A stretch of 64,000 nucleotides of DNA from Tieghemiomyces parasiticus. Lineage: Eukaryota > Kickxellomycota > Dimargaritomycetes > Dimargaritales > Dimargaritaceae. Made by a program: the position numbers and the translations under genes. Where the stretch lies: NCBI GenBank assembly GCA_027575765.1, contig JANBPT010000053.1:27325-91324 (forward strand), in the 5' to 3' direction. This document shows, in pieces, positions 22,702 through 32,147 of this stretch. Each line of letters starts with the position of its first letter. Positions within the stretch are counted from its first letter, which is position 1. The notes below the pieces were generated by a model. The model saw nothing but the letters and a program-made list of their open reading frames with translations, was not told where the DNA came from and made no database searches.

Positions 22702-23677
22702 TATACGTTAACATATCGCATAGTGGGCTGCAACGACGAGTGGCTCTCCCTCTCCAGACCTATTTTTTATCTAGGTCATTTGTCAATAGGCCCATAATAT
22801 ATATTCCATTCATTTTGAATTCTACAATTAAAGGGGCCTAGGTAAACCTGTAACGTGAAAACTAGCTCCGAATTAAATTACGATGGTTTCCTCCATCTAC
22901 TTTTCCTCTCCGTTAGAATTGCCAAGCATTGATGATCACAGATGCCATACACTAGTAAACCCTCTATCCTTGGCCCTAGTATGAGCGTGTTCCCTAGAAA
23001 CCGCGTACCGCATTACTTGAGGTGCCGTTCGGCATGCACTTCTTTCACCTAGCAAAAGGGCAGAGTGTTCTCAACGTTTACCATGTGAGAAGGCCATCAT
23101 AGACCATAATATAAAAACTGTACAGGCAGGGTGGTAAGGAATCGAGAGAGGGAAGCGGGTAAGGAGAATTAAAGCGACGACTTGAGAAAACGGGACGACT
23201 TCGGCTGTGTGCGTGTGTGTGTATGTGTTTTGACCGAGCTGCCCTAAATCGCTACGCGACTAGTCTTCATGTGGGTAGCACCAGGATGGTGCGCATGTAC
23301 CTCGTAGCCACTTCCCTCTCCCCTTTCTCCTCCCGTTCTGCACTCCCGATATCGCCCAAAGCGGGATCACCCTTCCAGATCACTGGGTCATATACGGAGT
23401 TGGTTGGTGCAACGCCCCGTTCCTCTCCGGCCTACCCCTCGGTGCCGTGGCCGGCTATATGAGGCGTACAACTCCCTCCTTGCGATTAGAATCCTTGTGC
23501 CGTTCCGATAGTTTACTGCATCGTCTTATCATATCCCATTATCCGTTCTGCTCTTTGCCATTACGACTAGCGTCATAGGTCATTGTGATTATTTTTAACT
23601 ATCCATACGTCTTCAGGCCAGTTGCCATCCTTCGCCCCTCCAAAACCTCCATTGGGTTTTTAGTTACGTCAGAAGCA
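22702..23677. other. AT-richer spacer between copies A and B
   Basis: Markedly AT-richer than coding DNA here, with a short GTGTGT run near 23210. No open frame with convincing composition and no extra family copy seen. Confidence 0.5.
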
Positions 23678-24131
23678 ATGTCCTACGAAACCCCCGACAT
23701 CACCACCGTTCTAAGCAGCGAGGCCCGGCTTGAGCACTTACAAAGTGGAGGTGAGCCGTCATCACTTAAAATCTTAACGTCGAGCTCCTTGAATTTAAGT
23801 TTACTGTGGGCGTAAACCAGGGGGTTGGCCCACTTTGCGATTGACCTCTGTCCCCGATACAATATCGACTGATCACTTTCCCTCTTTTCCCCTCCTCTCC
23901 TTATGGCATGGAACGGAGCATTTAGGCGACATCAATTTTGTTTACGGTGAAACGCATTACCAAGGGGAAGTACTATCGGTAAATCGCTGGAATAATACAG
24001 TCCAGATCCACGTCGACGACGGCGACGGCTACACGGTCGATTATCTGTTCGACGATATTGCCGTCCTGATGTTTGACCCACTCATCCAGTCGGGTGGCTC
24101 GGGTTACATTAGGATTGTTCCCTTTTACTAA
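23678..24131 (+). CDS. Small two-exon protein, tandem family copy B
   Basis: Exon 1 is 23678-23750 (ends GGAG before GTGAGC) and exon 2 23926-24131 (after CATTTAG), phase 1 at a Gly codon exactly as in copy A; 92 residues. The N-terminal arm ends RLEHLQSGG, followed by INFVYG, HYQGEVLSVN, NNTVQIHVDD, LFDDIAVLMFDP and a final YIRIVPFY strand. Compared with copy A, identity is concentrated in the arm (LHHL/LEHL), the YxG(T/E)V strand, the (F)xDIxVLxF strand and the terminal IVP motif. The Gly-x-V...N...V.I.V.D spacing is reminiscent of Sm motif 1. Function unknown. A degraded third copy follows 1.2 kb downstream. Intactness of both exons and conserved intron phase argue for selection or recent duplication. 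Confidence 0.7.
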
Positions 24132-25331
24132 TGTGTTATCACCATCCCAGATTCGGAGATAAGGAATGGCTCGTTATCGAGAGGGGTGGGAGCAGTCGGG
24201 GTGGGATAGGCTTGTTGCTCTGCAGCCTCATCAAAGCATGGACATAGTGGTCTAATTTCACTAAATGCCTCTCCCCCATAAATAGCCAGAGCCGCCTAAT
24301 GTGTCCTTTCTGCACTGTAATACACCCTCTTTTACATTTAGACCCCCGCTCTCAAGCGGCTGCATTGGTCTTGACATCGCTGTTTGGGCCACTATCGTAT
24401 TTTCAGCGACCAATAGGCTCGACCTATTAGTTTGTCGTGTACTACCCTTCCTTATGTTCTCGCCCTTGATGCTTGTGGTCAACCTCGGCCGATTCTGCCT
24501 TCGTTACATGGCCACAGCTAAAGAGCGTGATATTAGTTAGGGCGGGTCGATGTGGAACGAGTGTGGCGTAGGTGTGCGAGAGGAAGGGAGGGAGGTGGTT
24601 AGGTATTAATAGCATCTGCTAGGGCGCGTTTCAAAACGCGGTTAGTTTGCTCTGGCCGTTGCGATAGAAAGGAAATATTTGGGCACAGACGGGCGGGACA
24701 GGAGGGGAGGACAGGTGGCAGGGAGGAAAATAGAAGTGCACCGGCTGTCAGGTCAGAGACTGACCTACCATATAATCTTACGCGGCTGAAGTGCAGCTAA
24801 TACCGATAGAACCTGGCTAATACTCCCCTCAACATCTTTATGGGGGGGGGTTATGGGCGCATAGATAAACATACTGATCCTTGCAGGCCAGCAGCTGGGA
24901 ATATAAGCCGACAGGTAGTGGTGACCAAGAGTCGAATGATTTAGCTAAACCAAGCTCTTCGTTTATGCCTGTGCCTTTCCTCTACCGATGGCCTTCCGAC
25001 CCGGCTAGCAGCCTAGTGCTGCATCATTTCGCACAAGATGGCGATAGGAGGGCAGCTCAAGATGCTCGGTCGGTCACGGAGATCTATATTAGTTAGTAAA
25101 CGTTGAGGAAGAAATCTCGGACAAATCGTATGGTGACTGCTACCGCTCCTACTACTCTACTCCTTCGACTTCACTATGGCTGCCTGAATAATTAGGCATG
25201 CTTTTCTGTTCACTTACTTTCCCCAGTACGCTTCCAACTGCGGCTGACAGCAGTCGCCGCCATATCTACTCTATATACTTCACTCTGCTTATTTTAGGCC
25301 CCCCCCATTAACCTCTCATACCTACGAGACG
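24132..25331. other. Spacer between copy B and the copy C pseudogene
   Basis: Two open stretches have natural-looking composition: 24301-24540 (hydrophobic, 79 codons) and one after a CCTTGCAG acceptor-like site at 24888, running to a TAG at 25096. Both end in a similar ATATTAGTTAG string, which may mark duplicated flanks. Neither has a supported start or family; I treat them as possible gene relics. Confidence 0.35.
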
Positions 25332-25757
25332 ATGTCGAGCAATGTACCACTCATAGAGACCGTCCTGAGTCACGAGGTCCAACTGGTACACCTTTAGTCT
25401 GGAGGTAAGTTATGTTCGAGACTTCGTGGGGCTGGCCCAGTGCCAGGAAGGGAAGGGAGGTTCAGGCCGAACTGGCTCTTGGGCGTATCAACCAAGCTCA
25501 CACTGTACCCGGTATTCAACTCCGTCTCTTCCAGTCTTTTGTTACTACCAGGCGACGTCAACTTCGTGTAAGGTAGCCCCCACTATCAGGGAGAAGTTCT
25601 CTCCGTCAATTTGTTGGAACAGACCGTCCGTATCCGGTTCCGTGTCAACAAATAACAGTAGCGTCAACTTCTCCCTTAAAAATATCGTGATTCTCATGTT
25701 CGACCCGTTCATCAACTACGACGCCTAAGTATATTACCGAGTTGTCCCGTTTCATTG
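25332..25757 (+). pseudogene. Decayed third copy (C) of the small two-exon family
   Basis: Exon 1-like 25332-25404 begins with ATG and keeps the ETVLS...QLVHL arm, but an in-frame TAG at 25395 follows and the SGG-GTAAGT junction comes after it. Exon 2-like 25552-25757 starts GDVNFV, hits TAA, continues HYQGEVLSVN, acquires further stops, then resumes in another frame as SLKNIVILMFDP, another stop, and finally VVPFH with TGA. Splice sites (GTAAGT, CTACCAG) and intron position match copy B. The protein-level match to B is clear despite at least four stops and one frameshift, so this is a recent pseudogene rather than chance similarity. Confidence 0.8.
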
Positions 25758-26535
25758 AGTCAGATTTTCGTAGTATCTTGGCTAAAAATAAACCTAATAT
25801 GCATCGACTTGAGTACCGGAGCCCCCGATCCCAGTCGTCCATAATTATGTACACCATACATTTAGTCCAAAAGATTAATTACACGAATGCGCCTATAGCT
25901 CACTCGAATGATATCTAGAACGGTACTATAGAGGCTGGACAGAGAAAAGGAGCTTGGAGAAGGAAAAGTGATTAACCATTGATTAAATGAGCGCAGTCGT
26001 CCAGTGAGACTACGTCTGGCCCTGCCGTTCGACCGGCGATTAGCAAGGCCGCATATGGATTTAGTTACTACTTGGTTGTTGTGCGCTGATTGGCCTGCAG
26101 TTGAAGCTCAGATAGTCCCCGGTGGGCGTTATCGTTCGCAGTTCTCCGAACCGCCTTGTCGCTCCGCCGGGCTATGTCCCGACTGGAATAGGTTGAGAAG
26201 TAGGCCAGCTGTGAAGCAAGCAGGCAAGGTGGCATGATGACGTGCAGGGTAATGGTAAATCTCACTGTAGGGCATGGCGGTGTCGAACTCATGTCGGGTA
26301 TGGTGGTGACAGGTGGGTAACGGAGGGCACAGTCTACCATGTATGAGCAATAAGCTAAGGGGTGGATAGTTTCGCTTGCTAGCTAGTGTGATAGGTGTAA
26401 AGTGTCCCTCCCGCCACCGCTGTTCAAACCAAACGTTCCGAGCGTGATGCTACTCTCGAGGAAGGTTTCGTTTTTGTATCATTATGTACAGAAAAAAAAT
26501 GAACCGATGACTGCCAGCAAGTACACTGTTGTCGA

Positions 26536-26543
26536 TATAAAAA
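26536..26543 (+). promoter_or_regulatory. TATA-like box upstream of a decayed gene
   Basis: TATAAAAA followed by pyrimidine-rich sequence, like the leaders of intact genes in this window. The DNA downstream only shows broken coding sequence. Confidence 0.35.
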
Positions 26544-26760
26544 CCGCTCACCCCTCATTGATAATATAGTATCCTTTACCATCGACCTTCCCGGGCAACA
26601 AATCCCACGCGCAGCTACTCGTGACCTTCAATCGTAGTAAGACCCTCCACCAGTCCCCCCGACCTATTTAAACCTAGGCTATTCACGCCCATGTACCGGT
26701 GCGGCTGTTGCCTGCGGTCAATTATGGGCTATCTAGCAGCCATTGAACCTTAAATTCAGT

Positions 26761-26797
26761 CTGTTGGCTGATCAGGCCAACAGAGGGCCCATGCCCT
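26761..26797. other. Two back-to-back perfect hairpins
   Basis: CTGTTGGC at 26761-26768 pairs with GCCAACAG at 26776-26783 (7-nt loop). AGGGC at 26784-26788 pairs with GCCCT at 26793-26797 (4-nt loop). Visible directly; function unknown. Confidence 0.7.
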
Positions 26798-26829
26798 CCG
26801 TCGGTCCATCAAAGTTTGAGACCTTGCCT

Positions 26830-28184
26830 CTCTATACCGCTACGCCACGTACTCCTACGACGTTGACCAAAAAAGAGCAGCTAATGCACATAATATGATG
26901 TTCAATCCGGCCGAGGTTCCCAACGTGACCTAGACCGAATTGCCGGCTGACGATAGATGTGGGGTGGACTGTACCATCCTCTGCGGCCACTGAAGGCACT
27001 ATCCGATTTTGGAATGCGGATCTGTCCCAACCGGTTACATTTTAAAAGGGCTGGTTGGGATATCAAGTAAGTCGATGAAGAATCTCCATCAAGAACCAGC
27101 AGCTGGAATATCGAGTTGGTTGACCAGGAATCTGAAGTGGCCACTGGCGACTGGGGCATTAGAGAGGCTAAGAAGGAATGGGGCATGGTGGTGTCCAAAG
27201 CTAACCATATCACAGCCGATGCGTCCGGCTAAGCGGCTACTGCTGCGTTGATCGACATAACCTCTGTGGTGGAGAACCTCCCCTCCCATGTCGTCTCAGC
27301 CGCACTATTGCCCAGATTATCACCAATGCTGAACTGGGGTCCCAAGACTCATGTCAAATACCTCCCTCGCCAAAGAATGCTGGTTCGGTCTCTACAAAGA
27401 AGCGGCTGCTCGCTACGGTTGGGACGGTAGTTAAATGTGCGAAGATGTACCACAGTACCTCACCTCGCAACTGTCCATGTGGCCATAGCTCTCCGATGGA
27501 TCCTCGACCAACTGGACATACTTTAAGTCAGATATTCGTGGGTTAATTCACCGGCCGAAACTTGGCAAGATCCTTCGCCATTATATTCAGCTCGGATCCT
27601 AAGAACCGGCTCTCTACTGCCACGTAAATCCTTAGTATTGCGTAGGTAAGGGCCGGACCACAGCACGTTCTGCCATTAAGCACCTCCGTTCATACTTGGA
27701 TGAAGAGCACAGAATCTACGCTAGCACTACAGATTCTCCCACTCTCGCAGAGTTCAACCGACCCTGGTTGCTCGGATAGACACATTGATACCCAGGCCCG
27801 ATATTTTCCTCTCGCATTAGTGTTCTCGCGCAACTCTTCTATTGCCCATTACTCACCTTTAGGTATTAGCCTTCACCATCATAGGCTGAAGAGTAACGGT
27901 AATTGACCTAGTAATATTTATTTTTCATTAAAGGCCAAACTTTCCTTATTGCCACGATTGGCTTGTACTTTTCTACACCATTGTTCCCGCCTGAATTTCA
28001 CTGTATCGACTCGGCCACACCACCCAAGGAAAAATACTGTGGGTTGGTACCCAATAGCTTAGTTGAGTACCCCTTTCAGCGTGGATACTATTTTGTCCAG
28101 CCCTTATCACTGAACATACCGGTCTCGGTCGAATCGACTAGGTCTTACATGACATCGTCCCTAGTTGAAGACCACTTAGGTTGA
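26830..28184 (+). pseudogene. Eroded coding remnant(s), family not recognised
   Basis: Protein-like reading segments follow one another on the plus strand, interrupted by stops and frame changes. One frame around 26830-26990 gives LYRYATYSYDVDQKRAANAH and beyond, with one stop. Around 27070-27250 another reads SWNIELVDQESEVATGDWG and continues through KKEWGMVVSKANHIT. Around 27360-27780 a third reads LAKECWFGLYKEAAARYGWD, NWTYFKSDIRGLIH and TLAEFNRPWLLG between isolated stops. A last open stretch ending TGA at 28184 contains EKYCGLVPNSLVEYPFQRGY. The amino-acid make-up is far more natural than in shadow frames. I infer one or two dead genes after the TATA box at 26536; I could not assign a family. 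Confidence 0.45.
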
Positions 28185-28394
28185 TAGGGGAGTAAAAATC
28201 ATACAGTGGAGCCCCATGCCGCTGAATTTGACAGGTCTGGAGGGGGGGGGGGCATAACCCCCTGGCACGCAACGAACAGCCGATTACCGTGAAATATTAT
28301 CCGATTACTTCTCGGTCACCATGCCAATCCTTATCTATTGTATAATCTACTACGCCGATTAGCGATCGACTGATACTTTGGAGGCTGAGGTGGA

Positions 28395-28457
28395 GAGGAG
28401 GAGAAGCCAGCTTATTTGATGTTGCGTAAAAAGCTGCGACCTCTCATGTGTGCTGAG
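28395..28457 (+). repeat. Dispersed repeat copy 1
   Basis: About 60 bases with the core GCGTAAAAAGCTG, followed by CTCATGTGTG; matches 32505-32563 with small substitutions and indels. Confidence 0.6.
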
Positions 28458-28495
28458 GTGAAGGCTTAAGTGAATTCCGGCCTATTCCCAACAAC

Positions 28496-28705
28496 TCAAC
28501 CCCTTCGCTTTGGAAGCATCCCTCTATCAGCAAATGGCTGACGGTAAACGTCCAGCGATAGAAAATTTCGAATCCTAAATACAACTTCGTTTTCTGTGGC
28601 AGTCCCAAGTCCGAGCCCTACTCTTCGGCGCCCTAGATTATAACGTATCAGTTTCTCATATATTGCCAGTATGGCCAGTGGTCGCATGAAGGCATACCGG
28701 CTCAT
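28496..28705 (-). CDS. Short open frame of unknown significance
   Basis: ATG-started 69-codon frame with natural composition (begins MSRYAFMRPLAILAIYEKLI, basic C-terminus KRRG). No upstream exon, family match or partner visible. The opposite strand is also partly open. It may be a relic like its neighbours; low confidence that it is expressed. Confidence 0.2.
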   Translation of the reverse strand: MSRYAFMRPLAILAIYEKLIRYNLGRRRVGLGLGTATENEVVFRIRNFLSLDVYRQPFADRGMLPKRRG

Positions 28706-29123
28706 TTTGACTAGGGGACGCGAATTACCCAGCAGACCCTGGATTAAAAGAGTTAATCGGCCCGCCGTATCCTAGAAATATAGATATACATGATTGACCG
28801 TGATCTTAAATAGATTACAGGTTTAATGCGCCTTCTTCTCCTATTAAGAACCTGAATGATCACCCTTCACACCCTTGTACCGTCAGGCTTGATGGCAGGC
28901 AGCCGGTACTCCGCAATCCTCCACTCTTTTTTTTCTAAACAGGCGCATCTACAATTTATGTCCATCTTTTAGATTGACAGCTGGGTCATGGACAATGTCA
29001 GAGTGCAGTGCAAACCCCCGCCTGGTGGTCATTAATCGGCTCTACATAAGCGAGAATATAATGCATTGGCATATAGCAGGAAAAAGGGGGTACGGGTAAC
29101 CAAAGTTTAGGATAATTGTTGGA

Positions 29124-29131
29124 TATAAAAG
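29124..29131 (+). promoter_or_regulatory. TATA box of the subtilase gene
   Basis: TATAAAAG about 255 bases upstream of the ATG at 29382, with C/T-rich leader between. Strong match to the TATA consensus. Confidence 0.5.
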
Positions 29132-29381
29132 GGCGCCCACGGTGCCCTGTTCGTTATAGACAGCACGCCTACGTCCACGAGTATTATGCATGTCGCCTTG
29201 TGTCCAAGCCAGCGCAAGCCAACAATTGCATTCTATACTCGCCACCTATACATCGAATAGTGTACTACTTCATAGGGATACCACTCCCTTCATATTTAGT
29301 GGATTTCCCTGAGGATATATCGCCATCTCCCGCCAAACTCTTTTACCCTAACTTCGCTCCTCGGTCCCCACGACCACCACT

Positions 29382-32147
29382 ATGTTAGCGTCGCTGCGCC
29401 ATCTACCCTTCAGGCCGGCCCTGCTCCTGGCATTTGGGGTCCTTTCCGTCTGGGCCACCAACTATGCCGCCAAGCCGCTCGATTTAGAGGCGACTTCACT
29501 GGTCAACAAGGATGACTCCTACATCGTCGGCTACGCAGGCGAACCGGGGACTCCTGAGGGTGTCGCTGGTGTCCAGGCTTTCGCCGCCGAGATGGCCAAA
29601 GCACAGATTCCCTTCACGTACATCCGCAACTTCACCGTCTTGGTCAACGCAGCTGAAATCAAGATGGAACCCCGGTATCAGCCCATCGCTGCGTCACTGG
29701 GTATCATGGATACCATCCACAGTATGCGGCACGTCGTTCCTCAAATTCTGGCTCAGACCGCCGCCGGGACGGAAGGGAAGCCATTATCCTTTCTACAGCA
29801 CAAGCACACCGGGGTTGACCAGATCCACGCCGAGGGGAAACTGACCGGTGAAGGCATTAAGGTCGGTATCATCGACACCGGCCTTGACTACCGCCACCCA
29901 GCTTTCGGCAGCTGCTTCAAGACCGAAGGCTGTCGTGTCGCATACGGCTACGATTATGCAGGGGACAACTACAACGGAACCAACGCGCTTGAGCCCGACG
30001 ACGATCCCCTCGATACTTGTAATGGCCACGGTACACACGTGGCGGGGATTCTGGCCGGTGACGACGGAGTGTTTCAAGGTGTGGCTCCTAAGGCCATCCT
30101 GGGCATCTACAGGGTGTTTGGTTGCGAAAGTTTTGCACCCCTGGCGGTCATCATCCAGGCGCTGGAACAGGCCTTCCTCGACGGCATGCAGGTAGTTAAC
30201 CTGTCACTCGGTTCTGACGGTAGCTGGGGTACGTCAACTGTCTCCATCGCATTGGAACGGCTGGCTAATAAAGGGGTCGTCGTTGTTTCCGCGGCGGGGA
30301 ATGCCTACAGTAGTGGCCTGTGGCTCGCTGGGTCGATGGCTGTCCCTCCCAGCGTTATTGCGGTGGCCGCCGCGGCATTCCCAGAGCGCTACACTCCAGT
30401 CATGAACGTGAGCTATACGGCCTCGAATGGCACGACCACCACGATTGTGATGGAGCGTTCTTCAGTCCAAAGCACTTTCACATCCTACAACCTGACCAGT
30501 ACTGCGCTCGTACACGGTGTCAACGCCACGGGTGGTGATCTGTTATGCGATCCCGCCACCAACAGTTTCATTGGTAAAGTGGTGCTTGTTCAACGTGGTG
30601 AGTGTAGCTTCTCCACCAAGGCCGCCAATGCCCAGGCCGCGGGCGCGGTACATCTAATCGTTTATGATCATTCGCCCGGCTTCCCGTTCCAGATGGAATA
30701 CAAGGACCCTGTTTTCCCATCGTTTTTAGTTAGCCAGACGGACGGCCAGCATTTGGTGTCACTTCTGTCCGCGAGTACTACGGGCGAGGTCATGATAACG
30801 GTCGGTACAGATCTGTATTCTACTGTCTACCCTGAATCCAGCGGACCGGCGGAATTCACCTCCTGGGGTCCGACTCCTCAAACTCTTCTCAAGCCCGATG
30901 TGATGGCCCCCGGAGATAACATTTACTCCACCATTCCGTTGAGCATGGGTGGATACGCCCAATGGTCCGGAACGTCGATGGCATCGCCATATGTTGCTGG
31001 TGTTGCCGCTCTGCTTATACAAAGTGGAATGAACGTCTCGTCCGGTCAACTCGCGTCCGCCCTGGTTCATACCGCCACCCCGACGATGGACGCGGCTACT
31101 GGCCAACCCTTCCCTCCCACCCTACAAGGTACTGGCCTGTTGAACGTCCAGAATGCTCTGGCGGCTACGCTGCACTCTAGCGTGCGTAGCCTCAGCTTCA
31201 AATATCTCGACGATTCGATCCCAGAATTCAAGAACCCTGGCTCCTTGAACTTCACCATGACGGGTTCCAGCGGCTCGGCGATTAACTACCAGGTAAACTA
31301 TGTCCCGGCCCTGTCCTCGACTGGCTTTGCTCCCAACGGCATGATACTGCACCCCCCGGTCTCCGACGCCACTTTCCTGCCGACGGCCAACGTTGAACCC
31401 GCCCAATTTACTGGTGGTGGGGGTTCGAACGCCAACTTTCGCATTTCCTTTTCCAGGCAGTCCTTGACGACCAAGTCTATGCTGCTGTACGGCGGGTACA
31501 TCCGCATCAACGCCCCGGCAGGGTCTGGGGTGAACTACACCATCAGCGTCGCGGGATTTAATTTTCCTAGCTCCCAGCTCCCCGTTCTTTCCCCACCTGA
31601 GGAGGGTTTACCGTGCTTGGTTGATTCTACTTCAGCCCAGTGCGTTGGGGCGGGTAAGACTTTTACGATGCAGAACATCAGCCACCCTGGCTTCGTTTTC
31701 CGTCTGCAAACCCCCGTGTACCGTATCTTGGTACGTATCGGCCAGGTGGGTGGGGAAATCGCGCCCGCTCCGGTTCCCTCCAACTCCACTACCGGTATAT
31801 CCGCTAGCATCACTGGAACCATTTCGGCCCCCGCCAGTACACCCACCACCGCGCCTACTGATACCAGTGGTACTACTTTGGCGCCACCGGAGGACCTCGT
31901 AATCGCCGAGGACTCGTTTGACCACATGCTGCCGAACACTGAAATCGATGCTGACTATTACTATTCATACGTCTGGGATGGCAGCATCCTGACTAGGGGG
32001 GCCGGAAATACCACCCAGGTGGTTCCAATTTCCAACGGTAGCTATGTATTCAAACTAATTTTTTACCGCATGTCTATGAGTGATACTCCTTTTACCTGGA
32101 CCTCGCCTGCCTTTAATATCCAGTCTGCCGATACTGGAGGCCCTTAA
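29382..32147 (+). CDS. Secreted subtilisin-like serine protease with PA domain (S8 family)
   Basis: Intronless, 921 residues. The N-terminus has a basic start and hydrophobic core ending near Ala25, a signal peptide. A propeptide (about 45-115, I9-like: SYIVGYAG) precedes the S8 domain. The catalytic triad is visible: Asp165 in GIIDTGLDYRHP, His216 in NGHGTHVAGI and Ser532 in SGTSMASPYVAGVAALL; the oxyanion Asn307 is in SAAGNAYSS. Between His and Ser lies an inserted protease-associated domain (about 370-470: GKVVLVQRGECSFSTKAANAQAAGA), as in fungal minor extracellular proteases of the Vpr/C5a-peptidase-like group. The C-terminal 330 residues are a beta-rich Fn3-like region with many N-glycosylation sites and a Ser/Thr/Pro stretch (about 800-840). 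No membrane anchor. The role would be extracellular protein digestion, perhaps of a host or prey. A TATA box lies upstream. Confidence 0.95.
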   Translation: MLASLRHLPFRPALLLAFGVLSVWATNYAAKPLDLEATSLVNKDDSYIVGYAGEPGTPEGVAGVQAFAAEMAKAQIPFTYIRNFTVLVNAAEIKMEPRYQPIAASLGIMDTIHSMRHVVPQILAQTAAGTEGKPLSFLQHKHTGVDQIHAEGKLTGEGIKVGIIDTGLDYRHPAFGSCFKTEGCRVAYGYDYAGDNYNGTNALEPDDDPLDTCNGHGTHVAGILAGDDGVFQGVAPKAILGIYRVFGCESFAPLAVIIQALEQAFLDGMQVVNLSLGSDGSWGTSTVSIALERLANKGVVVVSAAGNAYSSGLWLAGSMAVPPSVIAVAAAAFPERYTPVMNVSYTASNGTTTTIVMERSSVQSTFTSYNLTSTALVHGVNATGGDLLCDPATNSFIGKVVLVQRGECSFSTKAANAQAAGAVHLIVYDHSPGFPFQMEYKDPVFPSFLVSQTDGQHLVSLLSASTTGEVMITVGTDLYSTVYPESSGPAEFTSWGPTPQTLLKPDVMAPGDNIYSTIPLSMGGYAQWSGTSMASPYVAGVAALLIQSGMNVSSGQLASALVHTATPTMDAATGQPFPPTLQGTGLLNVQNALAATLHSSVRSLSFKYLDDSIPEFKNPGSLNFTMTGSSGSAINYQVNYVPALSSTGFAPNGMILHPPVSDATFLPTANVEPAQFTGGGGSNANFRISFSRQSLTTKSMLLYGGYIRINAPAGSGVNYTISVAGFNFPSSQLPVLSPPEEGLPCLVDSTSAQCVGAGKTFTMQNISHPGFVFRLQTPVYRILVRIGQVGGEIAPAPVPSNSTTGISASITGTISAPASTPTTAPTDTSGTTLAPPEDLVIAEDSFDHMLPNTEIDADYYYSYVWDGSILTRGAGNTTQVVPISNGSYVFKLIFYRMSMSDTPFTWTSPAFNIQSADTGGP

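Larger units (their letters stand above)
25758..26830. other. Non-coding, AT-rich DNA with an orphan TATA box
   Basis: No supported gene. TATAAAAA at 26536-26543 precedes C/T-rich leader-like DNA and then the eroded coding remnant below. Two adjacent hairpins lie at 26761-26797. Confidence 0.45.
28185..29381. other. Upstream region of the subtilase gene
   Basis: AT-rich. Contains one copy of a dispersed repeat (28395-28457), a natural-looking 69-codon minus frame at 28496-28705 with an ATG but no recognised family, and a TATA box at 29124. Otherwise no gene seen. Confidence 0.4.

Noticed and set aside
24301..24540. 79-codon hydrophobic plus frame
   Set aside because: No supported promoter or splice structure; the opposite strand is also open; kept only as a possible relic in the spacer entry.
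26830..26875. tRNA-like A box on the minus strand (TGGCGTAGCGG)
   Set aside because: No paired acceptor stem and no proper B box at tRNA distance; not a tRNA.
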